From a virus: 25,016 nucleotides of DNA. A model generated the notes under the pieces. That model did no database searches, was not told the origin of the DNA, and was given only the letters and a program-made list of their open reading frames with translations. The stretch lies in IMG/VR virus record IMGVR_UViG_3300034198_014533, positions 1 to 25,016 of that record; one strand, written 5' to 3'. Below, piece after piece: positions 14,254 to 21,429 of the stretch (position 1 is its first letter; the number at the start of each line of letters is the position of its first letter). The position numbers and the translations under genes were made by a program.

Positions 14254-14727
14254 ATGAATATATTTTATATAAACGAAGATCCAATTATTGCTGCTCAAGA
14301 GCTAGCAGATGATCATATTCGTAAAATGCAAATAGAATCCGCACAAATGTGCTGCACCGCACATTGGGAATCAGGTGTAGAAGCACCATACAAACGAGCT
14401 CATGTAAACCACCCATCAACAAAATGGACTAGAGAATCAATACAACATTATCGTTGGCTTGTACAACATGGTTTAGAAGTATGTAATGAATTTACTAAAC
14501 GTTATGATAAATACCATAAAACACAAGGTGTATTAGAATGGTTACGTGATAATGAACCCAATATTCCTGATAATGGGTTTACACCACCACCTCAATGTAT
14601 GCCTGATGAATATAAAAAAGAAAATACATTAGAAGCATATAAAGAATTTTACATTAAAGACAAAATAGGCATTAAAAAATTAAATTACAACAAATTAAAT
14701 AACAAACCAGAATGGATAAAAGAATAG
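14254..14727 (+). CDS. Conserved phage protein, possibly distant from DenV-type pyrimidine-dimer glycosylase
   Basis: I start at ATG 14254 (MNIFYINEDPIIAAQELADDH), not the upstream ATG 14179, because the extra 25 residues would be coded by the terminator hairpin and promoter. About 157 aa. Notable blocks are AQELADDHIRKMQIESAQM, HVNHPSTKWTRES and FTPPPQCMPDEYK; this pattern belongs to a phage family I have seen often without a proven function. The ELADDH motif, the middle helix with TKWTRESIQHYRWL and the final PEWIKE are faintly like T4 DenV (ELADQH ... TWYKYY), so an endonuclease V-like DNA-repair role is a weak possibility. The last 16 bases overlap the next gene. Confidence 0.6.
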   Translation: MNIFYINEDPIIAAQELADDHIRKMQIESAQMCCTAHWESGVEAPYKRAHVNHPSTKWTRESIQHYRWLVQHGLEVCNEFTKRYDKYHKTQGVLEWLRDNEPNIPDNGFTPPPQCMPDEYKKENTLEAYKEFYIKDKIGIKKLNYNKLNNKPEWIKE

Positions 14728-16019
14728 TAATAGTAGGAGCAGGTGTATCTACCCAATATGGAGTACTTCACCTACTGAAAAATGGGTATAACCCCAAACT
14801 AATAACCATCATAGAAAAAGGAGATTCCATATATAATAGAAAACCATCAGATGTAATGAGTGGTGCAGGGGGTGCCGGTACATATAGTGATTTTAAAGTA
14901 TTAGAATCATGGTCTCAAGGAGGGATATTTACACCTGAATATGTAGATTTAGAAACAGCAAACGGATTAGCTAAAATAGTTAAAGGGTACATACATGAAT
15001 ATCACCCTGATCCTTCTAAAATAATGTACACCCACCCTGAAGAAATACCACAATGGTTAAAAGATTCACCATTTGAATTAAAACAATCACCCTGCTTCCA
15101 TTTAGGCACAGATTATGGTCGCCAACAAGTTCAAAATATATTTGAGTATTTTGACAAAGTAGGAGTTAACCAACACTATAACTCAGAAGTAGTAGATATT
15201 AATTTTAATTTAAAAGAAGTAGAATACATAGCTGATAATGAACCCCAAGAACACAAAGTAATAACATATGATAAACTAATATTAGCCGGTGGTAAATCAG
15301 GTGTTGATTTTCTGGATAAAATTATTAAGAAATACAATTTAAAAACAACACCTAGAGCAGCACAAATAGGAGTGAGATATGAAACTGATGGTAAATATTT
15401 TGAAGAATTAACCAAATTTGCTTACGACTTTAAATTATATAAAAAATGGAATAATATATCTGGGCGCTCATTCTGTGTAAATAATTATGCTGCTTTTGTT
15501 GCTCCTGAGATAACTTATGGTAAATTATCATTTAATGGGCATGCATATAAAGATCCTCTTAAATATAATGGGTTAACAAACTTTGGCATTATGCTAGAAA
15601 TTAAAGAAGAAATTGAGTTCCCTTTTGATTTCAAACAAAAACTAGTATCCTTCTTCAATAAAGAAGGAAAATCAGCATCCTATTCTCCCATAGATAGAAA
15701 ACCATCTCTTACAGATGAAAATAAAGAGATGCCGTGCTACCCAACTACTCTGGAATACTTTAAAGAAGGATACGGAAAATATGCTGATTATATAATGGAG
15801 TTTATTGAGGATTTAAATAAAACATTCAATATCAACAATGACTATATAATGTATCTTCCCGAAGTAAAATACATCTCAAACACAATAATATTCAACAACT
15901 CAGATTTCTCATTAGCTGATTACCCTGATGTACACATTCAGGGAGACAACGGAATGAGTAGAGGTATATGGATAGCGGCAATATCTGGTTTATATGTAGC
16001 CGAGAGCATGCTAAAGTAA
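14712..16019 (+). CDS. FAD-dependent dehydrogenase-like protein (COG2509-like)
   Basis: A 435-aa protein. An N-terminal Rossmann dinucleotide motif, IVIVGAGVS (G9-x-G11), binds FAD. Further on are MSGAGGAGTYSDFK (about 50-63), the GGAGT/FSDGK-type block of uncharacterised FAD-dependent dehydrogenases, and LILAGGKSGVDFL (second FAD contact). The middle has RAAQIGVRYET and SFCVNNYAAFVAPE, and the C-terminus has IQGDNGMSRGIWIAAISGLYVAE, all in the order seen in that family. It is a full-length enzyme with no signal peptide. The substrate is unknown, even in bacteria. No tag. In a phage it is an auxiliary metabolic gene, possibly acting in redox or nucleotide/cofactor chemistry. The start overlaps the previous gene. 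Confidence 0.78.
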   Translation: MDKRIVIVGAGVSTQYGVLHLLKNGYNPKLITIIEKGDSIYNRKPSDVMSGAGGAGTYSDFKVLESWSQGGIFTPEYVDLETANGLAKIVKGYIHEYHPDPSKIMYTHPEEIPQWLKDSPFELKQSPCFHLGTDYGRQQVQNIFEYFDKVGVNQHYNSEVVDINFNLKEVEYIADNEPQEHKVITYDKLILAGGKSGVDFLDKIIKKYNLKTTPRAAQIGVRYETDGKYFEELTKFAYDFKLYKKWNNISGRSFCVNNYAAFVAPEITYGKLSFNGHAYKDPLKYNGLTNFGIMLEIKEEIEFPFDFKQKLVSFFNKEGKSASYSPIDRKPSLTDENKEMPCYPTTLEYFKEGYGKYADYIMEFIEDLNKTFNINNDYIMYLPEVKYISNTIIFNNSDFSLADYPDVHIQGDNGMSRGIWIAAISGLYVAESMLK

Positions 16020-16066
16020 TATTCTAACAGGGTGTTGTTCTGATGGGAAAATATATATTTATGCAT

Positions 16067-16708
16067 ATGACTAATATATATTTTCTTTCAAAAAACAATA
16101 TTCCTTTTTATATAGGGAAAACCAAAAACCCAACCCGCCGTAAGCACAGGCATCATATTACACACGGGGATGATATTAAATTAGAGGTTGTAGATACATG
16201 TGGTGATGATAAAGAAACATGGAAATTTTGGGAAAAATATTGGATACATCAATTTAAATCTTGGGGTTTCAAATTAACAAATAAAAACAACGGAGGAGGT
16301 GGGCCTACTTTATATTCTGAAGAGCATAAACAAGCAATGCGAAAACCACGCAAAGAAGGAACAGGAGCTAAAATAAGCGCAACTTTAATAGCAAATAATC
16401 ACTCCAAATATTATACAAAAGAAATACGCCAATATATATCTGATAAATTAAAAGGTATACCAAAACCTTTCACAGAGGAACATATAAGAAATATATCAAG
16501 GGCTAATTTAGAATCTAAAGGTAAAACAATAGAATGTTATGATTTAAATGACATATTCATCAAAGAATTTCCATGCTTACGAGAAGCACAATTATGGCTA
16601 CTAAACAATAAACCATCGGCATCTCAAAATGTAAGCAAACAAATAAAAGATTGTTGCGTGGGTAGACAAAACAAATGCCATGGCTACAAATGGAAATATA
16701 AACAATAA
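16067..16708 (+). CDS. GIY-YIG homing endonuclease
   Basis: About 213 aa from ATG 16067 (in-frame alternatives 16043 and 16061). The start MTNIYFLSKNNIPFYIGKTKNPTRRKHRHH contains the GIY-YIG core in the form IYF ... FYIGKT, with R and H residues following and a later WEKYWIHQF where the family has its metal-binding Glu. The second half has TEEHIRNISRANLES and ECYDLNDIFIKEFPCLREAQ, the small NUMOD-type DNA-binding repeats common in such enzymes. It probably inserted between the dehydrogenase and the Pro-rich tagged gene as a free-standing mobile gene. A TATATTTATG motif lies just before the chosen ATG, which weakens start assignment. Confidence 0.8.
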   Translation: MTNIYFLSKNNIPFYIGKTKNPTRRKHRHHITHGDDIKLEVVDTCGDDKETWKFWEKYWIHQFKSWGFKLTNKNNGGGGPTLYSEEHKQAMRKPRKEGTGAKISATLIANNHSKYYTKEIRQYISDKLKGIPKPFTEEHIRNISRANLESKGKTIECYDLNDIFIKEFPCLREAQLWLLNNKPSASQNVSKQIKDCCVGRQNKCHGYKWKYKQ

Positions 16709-16718
16709 ATATTTATTG
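16703..16718 (+). promoter_or_regulatory. Candidate late promoter; 16-bp perfect palindrome CAATAAATATTTATTG
   Basis: The recurrent motif extended into a perfect inverted repeat, ending 15 bases before the ATG at 16734. Nearly the same palindrome precedes the portal gene. Confidence 0.5.
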
Positions 16719-16733
16719 TCAAAATAACAGACA

Positions 16734-17090
16734 ATGAATATAGAGCAATTACGCGAAGCTATACGAAAAATAATCAAACAAGAATTATCTGAAAACCAAC
16801 CAGCCCCTAGTAAACCTAAACCAGGAACAGAACCTACTATACACCCTGGCAAACCTGGTGAAAAGCCAGGTCCTCGCCGCCCTCTTATCAAACCAACAAT
16901 TCAACCTAAGCCTAAAGCCGGATCTAAAACAATGAAAGAAAACGAGATGATTGATAAAATCACTGATCGTTTTAAAAAGTCTAAAATGAACGAAGCTGCT
17001 GAAACAGGATGGCAAAAAGGGTATGAAGAAGGATATAAAGAAGGATATAAAGATGCTACATCTAATAAAACTAATAAATTTAAAAAATAA
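16734..17090 (+). CDS. Tagged Pro/Lys-rich protein, putative internal virion protein
   Basis: A 118-aa protein. MNIEQLREAIRKIIKQELSE provides a basic amphipathic tag with possible sites after AIRK/KQE or ELSE. Residues about 21-70 are low complexity, rich in Pro, Lys and Gly (PSKPKPGTEPTIHPGKPGEK). The end has ENEMIDKITDRFKKSKMNEAA and a short GY-E-E repeat (KGYEEGYKEGYKD). No fold recognised. Basic and disordered, it fits a packaged DNA-contacting protein. The stop shares one base with the next ATG. Confidence 0.6.
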   Translation: MNIEQLREAIRKIIKQELSENQPAPSKPKPGTEPTIHPGKPGEKPGPRRPLIKPTIQPKPKAGSKTMKENEMIDKITDRFKKSKMNEAAETGWQKGYEEGYKEGYKDATSNKTNKFKK

Positions 17091-18103
17091 TGGCACAATT
17101 ACTAGAAGTAGACTACGAAAAAATATTCAGCCCTAAAACAATGGCTCTCCTGAAAAATAAATCAGGTGAATCTCTAAAACAAATGTTAGGTGATAAAAAT
17201 CTAAGGACTGTTATGAAACGCTCTACAGAATTATTACCTAAAATAATAGAGGCTGAAGAAGGTTATCGTGATGAATTAGAAATGATAGCAACCCAAATAG
17301 TAACAGAAGCATACCCTATTATAGATTACGCTAACATAAAAATAGATGCTAAAATAGTAAAAATGGGTGAAATAGATGTTCCTATGGGAGGAAACGATAA
17401 TGAAGAAGATCCTTTATCTCTTCAATCTAATGAAGAGTTAAAAGCCAAACGTCGTATAATAAACGGTATTTCTCAAGGAGCATCAATTAGAGGAGCATTC
17501 GCCTTCCTCATCTTCAGAGAACATTTAGACGATATTAGTCCTGAATTAATAGATAAATATAATGAAATATTAAAGCTTGCTTTTGGTATATATGATAATG
17601 AAGAGGCTATTGCTATGTTATTAGCTATGCTTGCTCAACAAAAGAAAATAGAAGGTGGTGAGAGTGATATGGAATATAATGAAGAAGATGAGCAGTTTGT
17701 AATTAAGGCTCGTGCATTGTGTTTCCCTATGTTAGTTCATGAAATAGTAAAAGGATTATATGAGATATTAGGCTCCCAAGGATTTACAACAATCCAGGGA
17801 CCTGAAGCTCAAGATGTAATTACAAAAGTAGATGTATTAACTAGTGAACCTCGTGACTTACAATATGGTAAGTTTATATATGATGCTTTAAATAAATTAT
17901 ATATAGAAAGTAATATAGATGATGCTCGTGTACGTGAATTATTCTTTACCGAAGTATATAAATTAGAGGATAATGAATTTATACCATTTATAGAAAATGC
18001 TATAAACAATAAATTAACACCTGATCAAAAGAAATGGGCTACTGATGCTATGAAGGATATAGCTAGTGATTTATCTAAAGATGATCTTCCATTTAATGTT
18101 TAA
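17090..18103 (+). CDS. Phage protein of unknown function, predicted helical
   Basis: A 337-aa, mostly helical, acidic protein. A central block (about 121-150: AKRRIINGISQGASIRGAFAFLIFREHLDDIS) and a later FPMLVHEIVKGLYEILGSQG are the most distinctive parts. No motif for an enzyme, no membrane segment and no N-terminal [LI]xE tag. Its location among head-region genes upstream of terminase and portal makes a virion structural role plausible, but I do not recognise it. It overlaps the previous stop by one base and ends just before a late-promoter-like motif. Confidence 0.6.
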   Translation: MAQLLEVDYEKIFSPKTMALLKNKSGESLKQMLGDKNLRTVMKRSTELLPKIIEAEEGYRDELEMIATQIVTEAYPIIDYANIKIDAKIVKMGEIDVPMGGNDNEEDPLSLQSNEELKAKRRIINGISQGASIRGAFAFLIFREHLDDISPELIDKYNEILKLAFGIYDNEEAIAMLLAMLAQQKKIEGGESDMEYNEEDEQFVIKARALCFPMLVHEIVKGLYEILGSQGFTTIQGPEAQDVITKVDVLTSEPRDLQYGKFIYDALNKLYIESNIDDARVRELFFTEVYKLEDNEFIPFIENAINNKLTPDQKKWATDAMKDIASDLSKDDLPFNV

Positions 18104-18114
18104 TATATTTATTG
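18102..18114 (+). promoter_or_regulatory. Candidate late promoter motif (AATATATTTATTG)
   Basis: A recurrent-motif variant, starting in the previous stop codon and ending 12 bases before the GTG start of the HNH gene. Confidence 0.4.
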
Positions 18115-18126
18115 TAAATATATAAT

Positions 18127-18819
18127 GTGAAGATATGTAATAAATGTAAGCAAGAAAAACTATTTAAATATTTCTCAATAAAGCGTGCTTCAAAGGATGG
18201 TTATGGAAATACATGCAAACAGTGTGTTAAAGAATATAATAAAACATATGATTTTAAATCATACAATTTGGAAAATAAAGATAGAAGGTCAAAACAGGCT
18301 TCCCAATATTATCAAAAGAATAAAGAACATATTTTAAATAATTCTAAAACTTATTTTGACAATCACAAAGAAGAACACAGAAGCAGAAATAAAGATTGGT
18401 ATAATAAAAATAAAGAACACCACCAAACCAAAATTAAAATATACATACAAAAAAGACTAAAAGAAGACCCATTATTTAAACTCAAGGAAACCCTCAGAAA
18501 AAGAATGTATGATCTCCTAATAAAAAACAAAATACCTAAAATATATTCCGCCTCTACTTTATTAGGATGCACCACAGAAGAATGTAAACAACATCTTGAA
18601 CAGCAACTTAAACCCGAAATGAATTGGGGAAATCATGGCATCGTTTGGGAAATAGATCATATTATACCCTGCTCATCATTTGATCTAACAAACATAGAAC
18701 AACAAAAACAATGCTTTCATTACACTAACCTACAACCATTATTTAAAACAACAGAAATAGCAAAATCATTTGGATACATAGGAGAGATGGGTAATAGAAA
18801 TAAGCATAATAAGATTTAG
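18127..18819 (+). CDS. HNH homing endonuclease with N-terminal zinc finger
   Basis: A 230-aa protein starting at GTG 18127 (the overlapping ATG at 18125 stops at once). The N-terminus has C4-x-x-C7 and C30-x-x-C33 in a CNKCKQEK...CKQC finger, the usual DNA-binding knob of phage HNH enzymes. The middle is a basic coiled stretch (YQKNKEHILNNSKTYFDNHKEE). The C-terminal catalytic part has WEIDHIIPCSSFDL (D177-H178), CFHYTNLQPLF (N201), matching the H-N-H metal finger that cuts DNA. Likely a free-standing intronless homing gene, the second mobile endonuclease within 2.1 kb. It has its own motif-type promoter. Confidence 0.82.
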   Translation: MKICNKCKQEKLFKYFSIKRASKDGYGNTCKQCVKEYNKTYDFKSYNLENKDRRSKQASQYYQKNKEHILNNSKTYFDNHKEEHRSRNKDWYNKNKEHHQTKIKIYIQKRLKEDPLFKLKETLRKRMYDLLIKNKIPKIYSASTLLGCTTEECKQHLEQQLKPEMNWGNHGIVWEIDHIIPCSSFDLTNIEQQKQCFHYTNLQPLFKTTEIAKSFGYIGEMGNRNKHNKI

Positions 18820-18824
18820 ATTAA

Positions 18825-18856
18825 TTTGATTCTTCAAAAAATTTTTATTACCTTTA
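18825..18856 (+). promoter_or_regulatory. Bacteroidota-like promoter (TTTG-N20-TACCTTTA)
   Basis: TTTG at 18825-18828 and TACCTTTA at 18849-18856, 20 bases apart. The spacer holds CAAAAAATTTTTAT, like the other two sites of this type. The ATG at 18879 lies 22 bases downstream. Confidence 0.5.
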
Positions 18857-18878
18857 TATATAAAATATAAAAATATAA

Positions 18879-19112
18879 ATGGAAACCAAAAAAATTAAAA
18901 CAGCCAACGGTACTATAATCCACTACTGGAATGGTAAAATGCACAACTGGGATGGCCCAGCATATATACCTGAAGGTAAAACAAGTAAAGGTGAATATTA
19001 TCTATTTGGTATAAAACATACCAAAGACGAATGGTTAGAAAAGAAAAGAGACGTAAACGGACAACCTTTCTATAAAACCTCAGTTGGTAAACAAGCAGGA
19101 AGTAGAGTATAA
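18879..19112 (+). CDS. Small protein with MORN-like Gly/Trp/His repeats
   Basis: A 77-aa protein. NGTIIHYWNGKMHNWDGPAYI and GEYYLFGIKHTKDEW look like two MORN-type beta hairpins (x-YWNGK-x-HNWDGPA). A final DVNGQPFYKTSVGK follows. I know of similar small phage proteins but no function. The stop is immediately followed by a terminator hairpin, and a promoter-like site is directly upstream, so it forms a single-gene transcription unit. Confidence 0.55.
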   Translation: METKKIKTANGTIIHYWNGKMHNWDGPAYIPEGKTSKGEYYLFGIKHTKDEWLEKKRDVNGQPFYKTSVGKQAGSRV

Positions 19113-19139
19113 GAGGATTGTCAAAATCCTCTCTTTAAA
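19112..19139 (+). terminator. Rho-independent terminator
   Basis: A perfect eight-pair stem AGAGGATT (19112-19119)/AATCCTCT (19125-19132), five-base loop and a CTTTAAAT tail, starting at the last base of the stop codon. Confidence 0.75.
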
Positions 19140-19154
19140 TTTATATTAAAAGTT

Positions 19155-19403
19155 ATGAAATTTACTCGCATTTTTGATGATCAAGCAGACCAAACAAAAG
19201 AAACATGGACCTACGACACAGATATTTTCTCAAATGGACCTATATCTGTAGAAATAGAATACCCTACTCGATACAAAACACCAGAAGAATTATTACAAGT
19301 ATCTAATAGTAAATTACCCATAACTAAACAACAATGGATAAATCCAGCTAATGGTAAATTAGTAGGATATACACGCGCTAAAGCATTAGGATTAATTAAA
19401 TAG
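19155..19403 (+). CDS. Small phage protein of unknown function
   Basis: An 82-aa protein with no motif I can name. It has an acidic N-terminal half (DDQADQTKETWTYDTDIF), a central YPTRYKTPEELLQVS segment and a C-terminus NPANGKLVGYTRAKALGLIK that could be a small turn-helix. It lies between the terminator at 19112-19139 and the kinase gene (five-base gap), so it is probably transcribed with the kinase. No promoter-like motif as clear as the others precedes it. Confidence 0.5.
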   Translation: MKFTRIFDDQADQTKETWTYDTDIFSNGPISVEIEYPTRYKTPEELLQVSNSKLPITKQQWINPANGKLVGYTRAKALGLIK

Positions 19404-19408
19404 ATAAT

Positions 19409-19930
19409 ATGAAAATAGGATTATGTGGAACTGTATCAGTTGGAAAAACAACATTGGTTCAAGCATTAAAAGAATTAGATCAATTTAAAGATTATGAAAT
19501 AGCCACAGAACGTAGCAAATATTTACGCGATCAAGGTATTTCATTAAATGATGACTCGACAGTAAAAGGTCAATTAGTGTTTGCTGCTGAACGCTCATTA
19601 GAATTAATGAAACCAAACATTATAACTGACAGAACAGTATATGATGTGTGTGCTTTTACATTAAGCGCTCGTTCAATAGAATGGAGTACTAAAGAACATT
19701 TTACTGAAGTATTAATGACCCTATCAAAAGAATATGATGTTATTATCTATGTGTCACCTGAAGGAGTTGATATAGAAGATAACGGAGTTCGTACGATAGA
19801 TCCGGAATATCGCAATAAAATAGATCGTACTATAAAAATGATGTTAGAAGAGTGGCCACCAACTAAATTAATTGAAGTTAAGGGTACCACCGAAGAGCGC
19901 ATAGCTACTATTATTTCTAATTTAAATTAA
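19409..19930 (+). CDS. NadR/AAA_28-like P-loop kinase
   Basis: A 173-aa protein. The Walker A motif is GTVSVGKT (7-14). Further on is NIITDRTVYDVCAFTLSAR, the D-R-[ST]-x-x-D lid region seen in NadR-type and (deoxy)nucleotide kinases. Then come YDVIIYVSPEGVDIEDNGVRTIDP and a C-terminal helix. The fold is of the thymidylate-kinase class, and NadR-type domains phosphorylate nicotinamide riboside. The substrate could be a nucleoside, a nucleoside monophosphate or nicotinamide riboside. Length is normal for the domain alone. It shares a transcription unit with the small gene before it, and has no tag. Confidence 0.75.
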   Translation: MKIGLCGTVSVGKTTLVQALKELDQFKDYEIATERSKYLRDQGISLNDDSTVKGQLVFAAERSLELMKPNIITDRTVYDVCAFTLSARSIEWSTKEHFTEVLMTLSKEYDVIIYVSPEGVDIEDNGVRTIDPEYRNKIDRTIKMMLEEWPPTKLIEVKGTTEERIATIISNLN

Positions 19931-19940
19931 TATTTATTAT
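19929..19940 (+). promoter_or_regulatory. Candidate late promoter motif (AATATTTATTAT)
   Basis: A recurrent-motif copy starting in the kinase stop codon and ending 15 bases before the ATG at 19956. Confidence 0.45.
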
Positions 19941-19955
19941 TATAACATACCAAAT

Positions 19956-21083
19956 ATGAAAAAATCTAAACTAATTGAATTAATTAATGAGGCTTTTAAT
20001 GAAGTATTACAAGAAGATGTAACCGCTGCTGTAACTACTAAATCGGGTACAAAATTTACCAAAGTCAAAAACCCATCTGAACTAAACCCCCTAAAATCAG
20101 ACCCAAATGTTTCTAGCATCGAAACAACAGCAGGCCAGAAATTAAAAGAAACAGAACAATTAGATGAAGCTGCTAAATTTAGTATAGCTGATCAAACAAA
20201 AGCCCAAACACTAATAGACGCAATATCAGGAGCTAATAAAGAAAGAATACAAAAAATAGTAGATGCTATAAATGATTCTCCTGCAGGATCATTAACAGGT
20301 GGTAAAATAGCTGCGGCTTTAGGATTGAATTCACAAGGTCCCATATATAATCTTCTATTAAAAATGGAAGAAGCCGGTATATTATCTACAACAAATAAAA
20401 TATCTTTAAGCAAAAAAACCACACCACCACCACCAACAGCACCTACTACTCCTGGTGAAACACCTGAAGATGAAGATGATGATACAACCGAATTACCATT
20501 AAGTGGTGAAGCCGGTTTATTTCTAGGTGGTGATCAAGATTTAGAAAAGACACTTAGCCCATACTTTGGAGGAGAAGAAACACCTGAAGAAACACCCGAA
20601 GAAACATCAGTATCTACTTCAATACCATCAACACCAGCATCAAAAGCAACTGATTTCTTCCTAGACAATGAAAGATTATTCCAAAGACTAATCAATACAT
20701 ACACAGCATCTAGAATGAAAGTCAGAGAAGAAAAAACACCAGGTGATGTATCATCATCAGATATGTCTTCTGCTGAAAAATCTAGAAAAGAAAGATCAGT
20801 AGCTGGAATAGATGCTATGATAGATCAATTTATAGAAAAAATAAAAGCCGAAGATGAAGATACACAAAAATCAATCATGAATATGCTTGAAAAGAAATTA
20901 GCTAGTGTAAACGCTTCAGGTTTGTATAAAAGAATATCAAATAAAGTAGGACACACATCAGCATCGACAACAACTCCTGAGATAGTACCTGTATCTGAAG
21001 AAGATGAAGATTTTGAAGAAGAAAACAATACATTAGATGAGATAGTGTTAAATCGTTTTAGAAAAATAGCAAATATAAAATAA
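19956..21083 (+). CDS. Tagged winged-helix protein with acidic low-complexity linker
   Basis: A 375-aa protein. MKKSKLIELINEAFNEVLQE gives a basic then acidic amphipathic start with LINE|A and VLQE sites, the former followed by Ala as in T4 internal proteins. At about 80-150 lies a winged-helix-like domain (KERIQKIVDAINDSPAGSLTGG, AAALGLNSQGPIYNLLLKMEEAGILS), the second such domain in the tagged set. A long Thr/Pro/Glu/Asp linker with ETPEE repeats (about 155-225) follows, then a charged helical region and a C-terminus NRFRKIANIK recalling the KRLQKLAGI segment. Unknown function; DNA binding inside or after delivery from the capsid is the inference. It lies between the kinase gene and the spanin-like pair. 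Confidence 0.65.
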   Translation: MKKSKLIELINEAFNEVLQEDVTAAVTTKSGTKFTKVKNPSELNPLKSDPNVSSIETTAGQKLKETEQLDEAAKFSIADQTKAQTLIDAISGANKERIQKIVDAINDSPAGSLTGGKIAAALGLNSQGPIYNLLLKMEEAGILSTTNKISLSKKTTPPPPTAPTTPGETPEDEDDDTTELPLSGEAGLFLGGDQDLEKTLSPYFGGEETPEETPEETSVSTSIPSTPASKATDFFLDNERLFQRLINTYTASRMKVREEKTPGDVSSSDMSSAEKSRKERSVAGIDAMIDQFIEKIKAEDEDTQKSIMNMLEKKLASVNASGLYKRISNKVGHTSASTTTPEIVPVSEEDEDFEEENNTLDEIVLNRFRKIANIK

Positions 21084-21084
21084 T

Positions 21085-21429
21085 ATGAAATATAAAACAT
21101 TAGTAAATGTTATAGTAGCAGTATTACTACTAATAGGACTATATGAAATATATAGTCTATTTCAAGATAATACTACCAAATACCAAAAATATGAACACAC
21201 TATAGATAGTTTAAATCATGAAGTAGTAAAACTAGACTCAGTTCATGTTAAACAAGATAGTATTATAGTTGTCTATAAAGATAGTGTTGTTTATATGGAT
21301 AACATTATTGAAAAAGAAAAAATAAAATATGTTGAAATTAAAAGTAAATACAATGAAATACGCAATCACGTTGCTAATTACACTCACACTGAGCTTGACA
21401 GCTTTTTCTCAAAGCGTTACGGATACTAA
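21085..21429 (+). CDS. Inner-membrane spanin-like protein (Rz-like)
   Basis: A 114-aa protein. One N-terminal transmembrane helix (LVNVIVAVLLLIGLYEIYSLF, about 6-26) is preceded by K residues. The remaining 85 residues form a charged heptad-like coiled coil (TIDSLNHEVVKLDSVHVKQDS). Size and topology fit an Rz-type inner-membrane spanin, which spans the periplasm and fuses inner and outer membranes in the last step of lysis. The start of the next gene lies inside this one in another frame, the nested arrangement typical of Rz/Rz1 pairs. Assigned by architecture only. Confidence 0.6.
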   Translation: MKYKTLVNVIVAVLLLIGLYEIYSLFQDNTTKYQKYEHTIDSLNHEVVKLDSVHVKQDSIIVVYKDSVVYMDNIIEKEKIKYVEIKSKYNEIRNHVANYTHTELDSFFSKRYGY

